Shown: piece after piece, positions 45,160 through 57,090 of the stretch
Layout: the number at the start of each line of letters is the position of its first letter
Numbering within the stretch: the stretch's first letter is position 1
Assembly (NCBI RefSeq): GCF_932294415.1
Contig: NC_065542.1
Coordinates: 41,629,942-41,693,941 of the forward strand
Direction: 5' to 3'
DNA from: Quercus robur
Lineage: Eukaryota; Streptophyta; Magnoliopsida; Fagales; Fagaceae
DNA length: 64,000 nt
Notes under the pieces: model-generated
What the model saw: the letters and a program-made list of their open reading frames with translations, nothing else
Told to the model about the DNA's origin: nothing
Database searches by the model: none
Position numbers and translations under genes: made by a program

Positions 45160-48100
45160 ATGAGTTGCCTAGCATGGAACTGTCGTGGGCTTGAGAATCT
45201 ACGTATAGGAAAAGAGCTTGTAGAGATTATAAGAGCAAAAGATCTCTTTGTGGTTTTTTTAGCCGAAACATTGACAGATGAAGCAAGGCTAGATACAGTA
45301 CAACGAAACATTGAGTTTAACCATCGGTGGGTGGTTCAACGAGAAGGGTGAGGAGGTGGTTTGGTTCTTTTTTGGAAATCTTCAATAAATTTGAAGGTAG
45401 AGGGTTCGCATAAGTATTACATTGATGCAACCATCAACAAAAATACAAGTAATCAATGGCGCTTCATAGGATTTTACGGCGAACCAGAGAGAGCAAAAAG
45501 AAGTGATGCTTGGAATAAATTAAGACTTCTAAATTCTGATCCGGTTATTCCATGGTTATGTGTGGGGGACTTCAATGAGATTACAAGACAAGAGGAGAAG
45601 ATGGGAGGTGTGTGGCGGCCTCACAACCAAATGCAATTCTTCTGAGATGTTATTAACGAGTGTAGTTTTATGGATCTTGGGTATGTAGGTTCAAAATTCA
45701 CATTGGCTAGACACTTTGAGAATGGAATATCTATATGGGAGAGGCTTGATAGAGGATTAGCCAATAATGGGTGGTTTTTGAAATTCCCAGGGTCTTGGGT
45801 TCATCATCTACAATGTGATTCTTCAGACCATTGTTCGCTTCTTATTGTTCTTGCACCACTAGAGATTCCTCAACGAAAAAAACCATTTTGATTTGAGGAA
45901 ATGTGTTTGTCCAACCCAAGTTATGGAGAAACTGTACAGGCAGCCTGGGACTCTATGGATGGGTCAAATTTGAGCAATGGAATTTTGGCAAAAATTGAGA
46001 AGTGTGGTATGGACTTACTTTGGTGGAATCGCAATGTATTTGATAATGTGAGACAAGAATCAATAAAAAAGAGAGAGTTGTTGAGCAGGGTTGAAATTGA
46101 AGCACAATGCTGTGGATTTAATCATCGAGTAAGGGAATTAAAAGCCAAAATTGGGGTACTCATGGATAGGGAGGCGAGGATGTGGGCTCAAAGGTCACAG
46201 TTACTATGGGATAGCCAAGGTGACAAGAATACATAGTATTTCCATAGTCGGGCAACGAAAAGATTCCGAAAAATTAGATTAGGGGAATTAGAGATGAGAT
46301 GGATGACTGGAAAACTCACTTTGATGAGATCGTTGTCGTGTTGACAGATTATCAGAATCTTTATACAACTTCTACTTCTGAAAATTCCAGCAATGTGTTA
46401 GCGTATGTCCCTCAATTAATTATGGATGAGATGAATTCATACCTGTTACGTGAGTTCATGGAATGTGAAGTTTCAGCAGCTTTGAAACAAATGGCTCCAC
46501 TTAAGGCACTAGGTTCGGATGGAATGCCACCTCTATTCTACCAACACTTTTGGGGGACAGTGGACAAGGATGTGACTTCCTCCATTTTATCTTGGCTAAA
46601 GACAGGTACTTTACCCTACCCTATAAATCACAATTTTATCACACTCATTCCAAAGATTGAAAATCCTAAATATGTCACTCAATTTCGCCCTATTAGTCTT
46701 TGTATTGTGTTGTATAAAATTTTTTCTAAAGTTTTAGCCAATCGACTAAGAACTCTCCCTCCCACCATTGTCATTGAGCACCAGTCAGCTTTTACCAAAG
46801 ATATGTTGATTTTTGACAATATCTTAGTTGCCTTTGAAACATTACACTGTTTGCAAAAATATAATTCTGGCTCCTCAGGATTCATGGCACTTAAACTGGA
46901 TCTGAGTAAGGCATATGATTGAGTTGAGTGGATTTTCCTTGAGGAAATCATGAGGAAGATGGGGTTCAACAAAAGATGGATTAATCTGACCATGACTTGT
47001 GTTAAAATAGTGACATATTCTATTTTAGTGAATAGGGAACTGAGAGGCCTTATTCACCCATCTAGAGGTATTAGACAGGGTGACCCACTATCCCTCTTTC
47101 ATTTCTTGCTGTATACTGAAGGGTTGAATGGGTTGATAAAAAATGCTGAATTGAATGGAGATATTCATGGCTTCTCTCTCTATAGGAGGGGCCCAAAACT
47201 AACTCATCTCGTATTTGCACACGATAGTCTCCTATTTTGCAGGGCAATAGTGAAAGAGTGTGCCAATGTTCTAAAAATTTTGGAGGCTTATAAGGGGGCT
47301 TCAGGTCAAAAGGTGAACATGGATAAAACAGCTCTCTTCTTTAGCAGATCTACTTTGGATGATATTAAATCAAATATCAAACAAACCCTAGGTGTGCAAT
47401 AGATTTTACAATATGAGAAGTATTTGGGGCTTCCTTCATTGGTGGGGAAAGGAAAGAAATCTAGCTTCAATTATATTAAAGAAAGGGCATGGAGAAAGTT
47501 TCAAGGTTGGGAAGGTAAACTACTATCATTAGCTGGAAGGGAAGTCTTAATAAAATCTGTGATCCAAGCAATTCCAACCTCACTATGGGATTCTTCAAAA
47601 TTCCTTTGGGTTCGTACCATGATATTGAAGCACCAATTAAAAATTTTTGGTGGGAGCAACGAGGTGACTGTAGGAAAATTCATTGGGTAAAGTGGGATGA
47701 GTTGACAAAATCAAAAATGGTGGGTGGAATGGGATTTTGGGATTTGGCTCTTTATAATGATTCTGAAGCGAGCTTGGCACCTATTACATAATAGATCATC
47801 TCTATTTTATAAGGTGTTCAAAGCACCTTTTTTTTCCCAAATTGTTCAATAATGGAGGCCAAGGATTCGAGGGGAGGATCGTGTGCCTAGAGAAGCATAC
47901 TTAAAGGGAGAGATGTTATACAAAGAGGGGCTAGATGGAGAGTTGGGGATGGGAAATCAATTAATATATGGCAGCACAGATGGATTCCAAGGAAACTCTC
48001 TTCCTAGTGGTGTCATATCCAATTGAGTCAATGGTTGATTGTCCTATGGTAGTGTTGATTGATGAAAGTGCATGGAAGTGGAATGAAGAATTGATTGATG

Positions 48101-49242
48101 GGATTTTCTCCCAAGAGGAAGCAGCAATTATTAAAAAAAATCCTACTAAGCTGTAGAGTTGTTGAGGATGTCTTGATATGGCCACATACGCAGGATGGGC
48201 AGTACACATGTAAAATGGGTTATAGGTTCCTCAAGGAAGAAGCCGAGCTGGGTTACATGCAGAAGGCTTCAGGAATGGACACAAACTTGTGGAAAGGGAT
48301 TTGGTCTCTCCAAATTCCTAACAAAGTTAAAAATCTGCTATGGAGGGCATGTCGAGGTGCGATGCCAACAAAGGAGGTCTTAGTCCGATGTACAATCATC
48401 GAGGATCCACTTTGTGACCGCTGCCATGCAACCCATGAGACATCGTTGCATGCTCTCTAGCTATGCAAGGAATTAGACACGGTTTAGGAGAGGTTTGCCC
48501 ATTGTCAAGTACGTTGAGATGCCAACTTCTTGAATTTCAAGGAGTTACTCTCATGGATACTCACACAGACAAGCGAAGTGGAACTTTTTGCAATGATAGC
48601 ATGGGGGATATGGAATCAACGTAATCAAGCATGCTGCTACCTTACTCCATCAAATTTTCCAGATTTCTAAAAGAGAAGCTTGCCAACTTCACGGTTTGTT
48701 AACCATCTGCAACATCGATGTTGGTAAGACAGGTCAATCCCAGAACTAGATGGAAACCTCCTCTGGCGGATTTAATGAAAATTAATTTTGATAGAGCTAT
48801 TTTTTCTAGTGATAATGCGTCAGGCATTGGTGTGGTAATTAGAAATAACTTCGGTCAAGTCATTGCATCTTGTTCCTAATGTTTACCTTAAGTTTACAGT
48901 AGCAACGAAGTGGAGGCTTTGGCAGTAGCTAAGGTGGTGTCTTTTGCTGTAGAGATTGGCATTACTAAAGTTGTGTTGGAAGGTGATTCCCTCACAATCA
49001 TGAAAGCCTTATCAAGTGATCACAGTTCTTTATCTTCTTTTGGGTTGATGATCGATGACGCTAAGTTTAGTGCAGGTAATTTTGATCAATTGCTTTACTC
49101 TCATGTAAAGAGAGAATGTAATTCTATTGCTCTTTGTTTAGCAAGATATGCTTTTGACATTTCGGATTTTTTAATGTGGATGGAGGATGTTCCACCACAA
49201 TTTTCAAGCGTACTTCAGGTTGATTTAGCCAACTTCTTTTAA
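45160..49242 (+). pseudogene. LINE ORF2: endonuclease, reverse transcriptase, zf-RVT, RNase H
   Basis: The AP-endonuclease-like domain opens with CLAWNCRGLENLR and keeps VGDFNEI and DSSDHCSL (45160-45890). The reverse transcriptase spans about 46450-47550, with GSDGMPPLFYQ, FRPISLC, LDLSKAYD, GIRQGDPLS and the catalytic box as FAHDS (FADD in active copies). A zinc-binding RT-associated domain (NKVKNLLWRACRGAMPT, then CDRCHATHE) lies at 48280-48460. The RNase H part (INFDRAIF, EVEALAVAKVV, VVLEGDS) lies at 48778-49242. Stops include TGA 45349, TGA 45643, TGA 45889, TAG 46234, TGA 46920 and TAG 47401. Frame changes occur near 46240-46290 and 47585. Confidence 0.88.
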
Positions 49243-49327
49243 TCAAAGTTTAGTATGGTTTCTCAAAAAAAAAAAAAAAAAAAAAAAACCTTCAGTCATA
49301 CAATTCTATTAGGACATATATGGAACA

Positions 49328-50290
49328 TGTTATGAACATATGTCATATAGAATTGGCTAATCCTTTTCCGAAACGCACTTTACTTGTATTGGATAGATCT
49401 AGGATGTGTTTAATACTTGAAGGAACAAGAGTTCAAGTCTAAGTATTGAAGCCATGCAAATCTGTCCAAGAATCAAATGAAGAAGTGTTGTTCATTAAAG
49501 CGCAAAACATATCTCGATAGATGTATCTATCAAGATTTAATATTTGAAGCTCGACAGATAGCTTGACAGATGTATCTATCGAGAATTACGAAATTTAGAT
49601 TTCTAGATCTGTTATTCATGCATATTTAAGCTATGTGTTTAGATTTTCTTTTCTCACAACTCTAGATATATATATAAGAATTATTTTAAGGGCCGTCATA
49701 AGGTTGTCACACTTGTTGTTACATGCATATGGTGACCGAAGACAATTTGCTCTAGTTCATATTTCTCTTGAAGAAGCTGCTGCGTTTGTATGCCATAAGG
49801 TTTTATGACCAAGGAGCTTCTTAGTCTTCATCGTGTGGATGAACTGAAGAACTTTGTAGCCAATATCCTTCTGTAGTTGGTGTGTTAGTCACGTACTGGG
49901 ATCCGTGTATCAATTGACTAGTCACGTATTTAGAGCCGTGCATTGAAAGGAGAGATTGTCACTACATTACAAGTCCAATTATGTATTAGGGTAAGGGTTC
50001 AACTGTAGGTTGGTATAAGGTATTGAGATTCCTTTACTTGTAACCGCTTGTTTTAATAATAGTGGATTCTCAAGAGTGGTACCTTAAATTCACCCGGTAG
50101 GGTTTTGCCTTGGTGGTTTTCCCCATTTGTAAACAAATTACCTGTGTCAAATTTAATTTCCACTGCATTTAGTTATTTGGTGATTTGTTTGTGCCATCAC
50201 GCTTATTGCATGTTAAATTGACTTAATTAATTCACTTGGCTAATTAATTGGTTTATTTACCCAAGAGGTCAATACATTCTTGGCCTATCA
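49328..50290 (+). repeat. 5' LTR of the gag-only element
   Basis: Starts TGTTATGAACATATG and ends TTGGCCTATCA just before the primer-binding site. It contains CTCGACAGATAG-type palindromic words and has a sister copy, inverted, at 39897-40853. Confidence 0.7.
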
Positions 50291-50361
50291 AGTGGTATCA
50301 GAGTGGGCACACTCTGATTAGGGTTAATCTTTGCTATGTGATCCATTGACCCCTGTTTGTC

Positions 50362-52259
50362 ATGGATAGAAGACAATCTTTAATTATCCCTCCTTTATTT
50401 GATGACACTAACTATGCATATTGGAAAGTACGTATGAGAGCTTTCTTACAGTCTTTAGATGAAAAAGTGTGGCAGGTTATGGAAATAGGCTGGACCAAGC
50501 CAAAGGAAGCGCCAGTTGAATGGGATGATGCTAAGATCAAAGTGGAAAACTTTAATAGCAGAGCATTGAATGCTTTATTCAGTGCAGTCACAAATGAGGA
50601 GTTCAAGATGGTATCCTCCATTGAAACTGTTAAGGAAGCATGGACCATCCTCCAGACTACTATGAAGGAACTAAGGCTGTCAAAGATTCAAAGTTTCAAA
50701 ATCTTACCACGAGCTTTGAAGAGATTAATATGGAGGAGGATGAGTCATTTGATGAGTTCTATGCCAAGCTGAAGAACATAGTGAACTCTGCATTTAATCT
50801 TGGAGAAACCATTCCAGAACCCAAGATTGTAAGAAAAGTGCTCAGATCTCTTTCGGAGAGATTCCATGCCAAGATCACTACTATTGAGGAATCAAACGAC
50901 ATTGATCAAATTCCTTTGACAAAGCTGGTTGGCAACTTGCAAACCTATGAATTGGGTTTGCCTAGGATCCAGAAATCAAGTAAGAGTAAGAGCATGGCAT
51001 TGAAGGCCAAAAGTAGTGACACCAATGAGTCTTTAGATGATGAAGATTCCAAAATGAAATCCTACATCACTAGACAATTCAAAAAGTTCATGAAGAATTC
51101 CAATGTGAAAGGATTTGACAAGGACTGAAAGTAATCCAATTCTTCACAGTTTAAGAGCCAAGATAAAGGGAAGGATGCTAGGGATGGTGCTCAGTATAGT
51201 GTTCCCTCTGGACCAAAATGCTTCGGATGTCAAGGCTTTGGACATATGAAACAAGAATGCCCAACTTATCTCAAGACCATTGGGAAAAGTAAAGCCATTA
51301 CTGCTACCTTGAATGACATCGAGTCTGAGGATGATTCAAATAATGATGACAAAGGAATCTTGATTGCCTTCATCGTCATGGTAAATCCTATTGAGGGGAT
51401 TGTTGAAGAGGTAGATGAAGAAGCGGACTTGGTGGAGTCTAAGTTTAAGAAAATGGATGAATAAGATGACATCCATACTGCCTATGCAAAGTTGTACAAG
51501 GTCTTTGAAAAGTATGAGAAATTGTATAGGTTGGCCACCAAGAAGCTAAGTGATGTGGAACTTGACCGGGAAGAGCTCTCCACAAAGGTTGATGAAGCTA
51601 ATCAAACCATTGGAGTTTAGTGGTTTGAAAACAATTTCTTGGCTAAGAAGACCAGGAAGCTTGAAGCGGAGGTGTTCCAAGTCAGAGGTCAATTGGAAAA
51701 GACTTCCAGTGCAAAACTTGATGAGATGCTTAACTTTCAAAAATTTGTTTTTGATCGAACCGGTTTAAGGTATGATTTCTCTTCTCCTAATATTGCTTCT
51801 TCTAGTACTACTGTGTTTGTTTCATTTGCTAATAATGTTGAATCTGAGAATAATGATGTGAAAACTGTTTTAGCTAGTGAGAACATAGACAAAAGGAAAT
51901 CTATCTCAGGAGCACCCCCTAAGCTTAATAAGAAGGAGACTAAAAACCCTAGGACTAAGAAGGGTAATAACCAAAGGTCTAAACAGAAGAAGCAGCATCT
52001 CTGTCATCACTGTGGAGCTACTGGACATACTCGACCTAATTGCTACAAGTGGTTAGCCACTCAACAAAGCAATAGTATGATCTCATCTGGAAACCAGAAT
52101 CAGTTTCCATCCTCTTTTGCTCCTCTTGGAGATCTTTTTAAAGCCCTTATGTTTCTTTTGAACTTGAATGGTTCCAATTCTTCCCCCTCATTGCTAGATC
52201 AAGGGTTCACTAAACGGAAAGGTTCTTCTAAGGTGTGGAAGGAAAAAGACTCAAAGTGA
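50362..52259 (+). pseudogene. Copia-type gag with two CCHC knuckles
   Basis: From ATG 50362 the start MDRRQSLIIPPLFDDTNYA with WKVRMRAFLQSLDEKVW is typical of plant copia gag (UBN2 family), preceded by the primer-binding site. A one-base frame change at about 50660 moves to the frame that is then used up to 52259. In that frame are TGA 51126-51128, TAA 51462-51464 and TAG 51618-51620. Knuckle 1 is CFGCQGFGHMKQEC (about 51220-51262) and knuckle 2 CHHCGATGHTRPNC (about 52002-52043). A predicted coiled coil lies between them (51480-51720). Two knuckles and a long gag fit the SIRE/Maximus type. Gag would package RNA into particles; this copy is broken. Confidence 0.85.
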
Positions 52260-54038
52260 TTTAGTCACTTTTTCTCTTTCTCCCTCTCTTTTTGTTTGTG
52301 TATTACTTGTGTGTTTTGCTTTCTTGATTTGAGTTAGTCTAGTTTTATGTTATGCTTTGTTTAACATGTTTTTGTTTATTTGTTTTTAGTTTTGCTTTAT
52401 TTTGTTTTTCATAAAAACAAAAATTGAAAAATCAGAAAAATACAAAAACAATGTGTGTTTTGTGTACATTGGTACTTATGTACCTTTAATGGCCATTGAA
52501 ACAAAATTTTCTAAACTTTGTATCTTTTGTAACTTAGATGAGTATCTTTATGCACAACTAAGCAAGTGAGCTTTGTGGCTCATGTTTGTGATGAGTAAGA
52601 TTAAGTAATATCTTGTACTTAACACTCATATTACTCTTTTTGACGGGAATGATTAAAAAAATCCTAATAGAAAGGCATAAATAACCATCTCACCACTAAA
52701 GCCCACCAATCATGAAATAACATTTGTATGCTTCGGCATAACAAAAGTGCAATGTTAAGGCTTAACATAATTTGGTATTTCTTCTCTCTCTTATATGCCC
52801 ATGCATGATATGCTAGAAAGAAAAAGAATATGCAAAGAAAAATCAAAAGCAAATAGTATCAAAATGCTTTTAAATATGGTTGCAAGCGTGTTTCTAAGAG
52901 ATATGAGAGTTATAGGATGTACCTCAAATGTGATAGTCCTCATCAAGCAGTTATGATTGTGTGTCAGTTATATTGATTTTCTCATATCTAAAATCGTCAT
53001 AACATGAAACACCTATGCACTCTTGTGATGTTTTCACACACAATACGCAAATTCTTTGCCACTTCTGATACATGTGCAGGCACAATGTGATTTGGACATC
53101 ATAAGAAATACATGTGTTAATGTATGCTCACTAAACTATCTTGACTTATTTTTGAAATATAAAATTGGTTAGATATGTTTAGCGTGTGTGTGTTTTGGAT
53201 CTAAATGCTTTACATTTTTCTTGTTGAGAGATGATTTTGAAAGCTTAAAATGTTGTTTGAATTTTTGGTTGAGTAGCTTGCTTGATTGCATTCATTTCTG
53301 TGTTTTTCTCCTCTTTGAAAAACTGTTTTTATCAAGCTCGACAGCTTCCCGATAGATCTCGACAGATAGCCATCTATCGAGACCCTTGGACTGCTTTTTC
53401 TTGACAGATCTTAAAGCATTTTCAATCCATCAAGGCTTTTTGGAATTTGTCTCGATAGCTTCTCAACAGATTCTCAATTCATTGAGAAAGTTTCTGTCTG
53501 GCCTATCGATTCTCGATAGCAGCTCGATCCATCGAGGCATTTTTGCGATTGATAGATTCATCTGTCGAGAATTAGTTCTTGATAGATCCTTGATGGATCT
53601 CGATCCATCGAGACGCATTTTCTATAAATAGATCCAACACGATTTCAGATCTCATTTTCTTCGATCTATCTTGACAAAAACACTTTCTTTTCTCTCCCAA
53701 ACACTTTTCTCTCAACCCCTTCATCTTCCCCGCTTGATTTTTGGCCTAAACCTTGCTTTTTACCTCTGGTATGATCTCGTTTTCTCTCTTTCTTCATGCA
53801 TTTCATACTTTTAGACCTAGATTTTTGGGTTTTGAATTTTTTTTGGGGTTTTTGGAAATTGATGAGTTATTTGTGAAATTTTTGGGTTAGATTTTGCTTA
53901 AATGATGTTATATGCTCATGCATTGCATTACATTTACATTTTCACAATGTTTCATGCATTTAGATGTGTGTTTTATATGTTGGAACCTTGTGTGCTGATA
54001 GGATTGGATTGGGTTGAGCCCATAATGTTCTTTTTGTT
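52260..54038. other. Non-coding interior of the gag-only element
   Basis: No pol-like frame was seen. At 53335-53630 the sequence is full of ATCGAG, TCGACAG and TCGATAG words, partly palindromic, like those in the LTR at 49500-49590 and in 40570-40670. The rest is AT-rich. Confidence 0.55.
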
Positions 54039-54111
54039 GGTATAAGGTACTGGGATTCTTTTACTTGTAACCACTTGTTTTGATAATAGTGGATTCTCAG
54101 GAGTGGTGGAC

Positions 54112-54279
54112 TTAAATCTGAGGGCGGTATGCATATGCATACTCCAAGTACTTGGATGGCCAATATTCACTTTTCTTGATATCACTCTTCTTGTCATCGT
54201 CCCCCTTGCCTTCTTCACCATCTTTCTTTTCTTCTTCTTTCTCTTCGTTTTTGTCTTCTTCTTTCTTGTCATCTTCCTT
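54112..54279 (-). pseudogene. HIPP-like C-terminal gene fragment abutting the LTR piece
   Basis: On the minus strand an open frame is bounded by TAG (54282-54280) and TAA (54114-54112). It is Lys/Glu/Asp-rich (DDKKEEDKNEEKEEEKKDGE) and ends KKSEYWPSKYLEYAYAYRPQI (last 21 residues trimmed to the core SEYWPSKYLEYAYA). An acidic-basic linker followed by EYWP...YAYAPQ is the plan of heavy-metal-associated isoprenylated plant proteins (HIPP). The metal-binding domain and the C-terminal CaaX box are missing. The stop lies in the junction with the LTR fragment, so the tail was lost at the rearrangement. Confidence 0.5.
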
Positions 54280-54366
54280 CTATTTTTCATCTTTTACTAT
54301 AAGAGTCTGCTTCTTCTTTCTCTTATACACAGTTTACCAGCACTGTATATGTTAACACCGATTTAA

Positions 54367-55163
54367 CGCCTGCAGTACACTTCAACGTCTCAAAGTGCAT
54401 TTAACAGTGACTGCAATGCAGTTGCTGCCATATGTTAGTACATTGCTTTTTAAGAAAGAGTGAAATGTTAAAACAAATTGAGAATCCTAACAACAGCCGC
54501 AATAATTGAGAAACTTGAAAAAGGTATCGTATTTCTATATTTTTAATATATTAGCTATTTATCACATAAGATTATAATAAATAAAATTATAAGATAATAA
54601 AATTAAACCAAATACTGGCCTTTTATGTATAGTAAACCTATCCCTCTCTTTTATGTATTCTATTGTAAATAACAATTTTCACATTGTTTTAAGACCAATC
54701 ATTAGCGACTCAATATTTACAACTTACTCTTAATTAAAAAAAAAATTACAACTTACTAATGCTCTTTGTGCAAATAATTCCTTTCACAAATTTAAATATT
54801 TTCTTTATACTCTACATTGCACTGTCACATCCTCGTTAACCACTCTTGTCATTGGTTTAAGCAAGTTGTGTAACCATGTCAAAGTAGAATATTACTCAAA
54901 GAGACTTTAGAAAAGATTAAAATATTTTATTCATTATGAAAATATGTTAACGTAAGATAATTTAACGTAAAATAATTTATAATGTTAATATGTTATAACA
55001 TTTTAATAAAATATAATACATTTTTGAACATAAATTGGAATATTATTAAGGATCTTTTTAAAATATACTTTGCTTATAGCATATGTTTGTAAACTCCTTT
55101 ATGTTTATAATATTCTTTAATGTTATGTTTATAATAATATATAACTTTATAAACATAAAAAAG
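54367..55163. other. AT-rich intergenic DNA, nothing recognised
   Basis: No coding frame, RNA gene or repeat boundary seen. Confidence 0.5.
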
Positions 55164-55174
55164 AGAGGGATAAA

Positions 55175-56753
55175 TCCCTTGGATTTTGGTGGGGAAATCA
55201 AGATAATACAAGGAAGATGCAATGGGTGAAGTGGAGAACTCTTTGCTCCCCAAAATCCCTTGGAGGTATGGGGTTTCGAGATTTTAGACAATTCAACGAT
55301 GCACTTCTTGGGAAACAGGGGTGGAGGCTCTACCATGAAAAAGATATGTTGCTTTATAAAGTGTTCAAGGGGGTGGAGAGTTGGAACTCGGAGCTAGGTG
55401 GAGAGTTGAGGATGGTTCTACAATAGATGTTTGGAAGCATAGGTGGTTGGATTCATCAGGGGGTGGAAAGGTCTTCTCTCCTCGTCAGGACTCGTCTCTG
55501 GCTGTAGTAAAGGATTTGTTCATTATTGGAACTAAGATTTGGAACTCGGACCTTATTGATCAGAATTTTTATCCTTAGTAGGCAGAATGTATCAAGAGTA
55601 TGCCTGTTAGTTTTCATACAGAGAGGGATTCACTTATTTGGCCGTGGACCCCGTATGGGGTGTATTTGGTCAAGAGTGCTTATCAGATTTTGGCTACCGA
55701 ATCACTTTCTTCCCAGGCCAGTTCATCCTCTCTTGAAGCTACCAAGCCCCTGTGGAATGGCATTTGGAAGCTTAAGGTCCCAAACAAAGTGAAGCACTTC
55801 ATGTGGCGGGCGTTACATGAGTCTCTACCTACGAAATTCAACCTCGATGCTCGGCATATCCTACCTGACAATAGTTGTGGTCTATGCGAGGAGTTTCCTA
55901 AAGATGTTATTCATTGCTTATGGCTATGTGACCATGCCAAGTGTATTTGGCTATTGGATGTGACCTTCAGCTTTCCACGTACAAGAAATTTTAGAAGCTT
56001 TGGTGATTTGGTGTCTTTTGTGATATCTGAAATGACTCCAAATACTACTACACTATTCTCTATGGTTGCTTGGTGTATATGGACTAGACGCAATAAGTTA
56101 AGAGAGAGGCAACCTGTTTGGGATGTTGGGGAAACCGTGAAGAGAGCCAGGGAGCTGTTGCAGGAACTTAAAGATGTGCAAGACTCCCCTATACTGTCTG
56201 CTATTCCTTGGGTGGAGGTAAAATGGAAACTACCCAGTGCTGTTTTATTTAAGATCAGTTTCAATGGAGCAGTTTTTGAGGACATGGGGCTTGCTGGTAT
56301 GGGGATTATCATCCGCGATGAGTCAAGGATGATCATTGCTGCCTTTAGTCAGAAAATTCCTTTGCTAAGCTCGGTGGATATGGTGGAAGCTCTGGTAGCA
56401 AGGCGAGCTCTGATTTTTGCCCAAGAGATCAGTATTTTCAACGTCGAAGTGGAAGGTGATTCTTTGAAAGTTATACAGGCAGTTAATAACCCAAAGCCCA
56501 ATAGATCTCAACTGGGTCATATTATAAATGATATTCAGAGAATTGGTGCTGGCATGCAGACTTGTAGTTTTTTTCATACACGGGGTGGGGGGGGGGCAAT
56601 AGGTTGGCCCACTCCCTTGCAAAGCAAGCAGTTCTTGCTGTTGATACTGATGTGTGGTTAGAAGAATTATCACAAGACTTGATTGATGTATTTCAGATTG
56701 ATTTAGCTTAATAAAGTTGACTTACCTTTTCCTCAAAAAAAGAAAAAAAAAAA
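55175..56753 (+). mobile_element. 5'-truncated L1-type LINE with target duplication
   Basis: AGAGGGATAAA occurs at 55164-55174 and 56754-56764, an exact 11-bp target duplication. The insert ends in an A-rich tail (56734-56753). Only the end of ORF2 is present, as usual for 5'-truncated insertions. It is a different family member from the LINE at 43.5 kb. Confidence 0.87.
55182..56711 (+). pseudogene. LINE ORF2 3' part: RT tail, zf-RVT and RNase H
   Basis: The frame begins with the post-RT segment ([20 protein letters not shown]) and changes frame near 55385. It passes TAG 55576-55578, then runs open to about 56580. It holds the zinc-binding domain (NKVKHFMWRALHESLPTKF, CGLCEEFPKDVIHCLWLC) and the RNase H region (ISFNGAVFEDMGLAGMGIII, EALVARRALIF, VEVEGDSL). 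A frame change at the G run 56585-56596 separates the last part (NRLAHSLAKQAVLA), which stops at 56709-56711. It is better preserved than the other LINE. Confidence 0.87.
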
Positions 56754-56917
56754 AGAGGGATAAAGATATAAAAGCTAATAGTTTTGGTTTTATTTTATTT
56801 CCATTTAAAAAATTATTTTCAACAATAATCTTTATATTTTTTATATATTATAATCTTATAAATATAGTATATTAAAATTTTAGGAAGCCAAAACCTTTTT
56901 GCTATAAATTTTTGTGA

Positions 56918-57090
56918 AGTATTATGTCCACAATATTTTCCCAACAAATTCTAGGTGGTAAGTTTTTATTGGTTCTAATTTGGAACCAACCACTTAAATT
57001 AATTTTTTTCCCAATAGTAACAATCCGTAACAATGTGCCACTTAGGATTTGTTATGAAGGTTTTGTGAAAATGTTGTGGACATAATATTT
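56918..57090. mobile_element. MITE with about 22-bp TIRs
   Basis: AGTATTATGTCCACAATATT at the left is mirrored by AATATTATGTCCACAACATT (reverse complement of the right end). The interior has TTATTGGTTCTAATTTGGA. It belongs to the same family as 4183-4373. Confidence 0.7.

Larger units (their letters stand above)
43503..49289 (+). mobile_element. Full-length L1-type LINE with target duplication and poly(A)
   Basis: AGTCATACAA occurs at 43493-43502 and 49294-49303, extendable to CTT(T/C)AGTCATACAA (14 bp, one mismatch). The element ends in a poly(A) of about 23 (49265-49288). Between them are ORF1 (DUF4283 plus CCHC knuckle) and ORF2 (endonuclease, reverse transcriptase, zf-RVT, RNase H), both broken by stops and frame changes. 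The 5' end is close to complete, since ORF1 starts about 230 bp in. Confidence 0.88.
49328..54116 (+). mobile_element. Gag-only copia-like retroelement (TR-GAG type), 3' end truncated
   Basis: A 963-bp 5' LTR (49328-50290) is followed by a primer-binding site TGGTATCAGAG (50293-50303), a gag region (50362-52259) and about 1.8 kb without recognisable protease, integrase, reverse transcriptase or RNase H. A 78-bp piece of the LTR (54039-54116, matching 50017-50092) ends the element. A gag-only design with LTRs is known as TR-GAG or, in barley, BARE2-like non-autonomy. Alternatively pol was deleted. It lies 24 bp after the target duplication of the upstream LINE. Confidence 0.7.

Noticed and set aside
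54103-54366. A hydrophobic, Phe/Leu-rich protein on the plus strand
   Set aside because: It is the antisense reading of a Lys/Glu-rich fragment, which produces Leu/Phe/Ser runs automatically.
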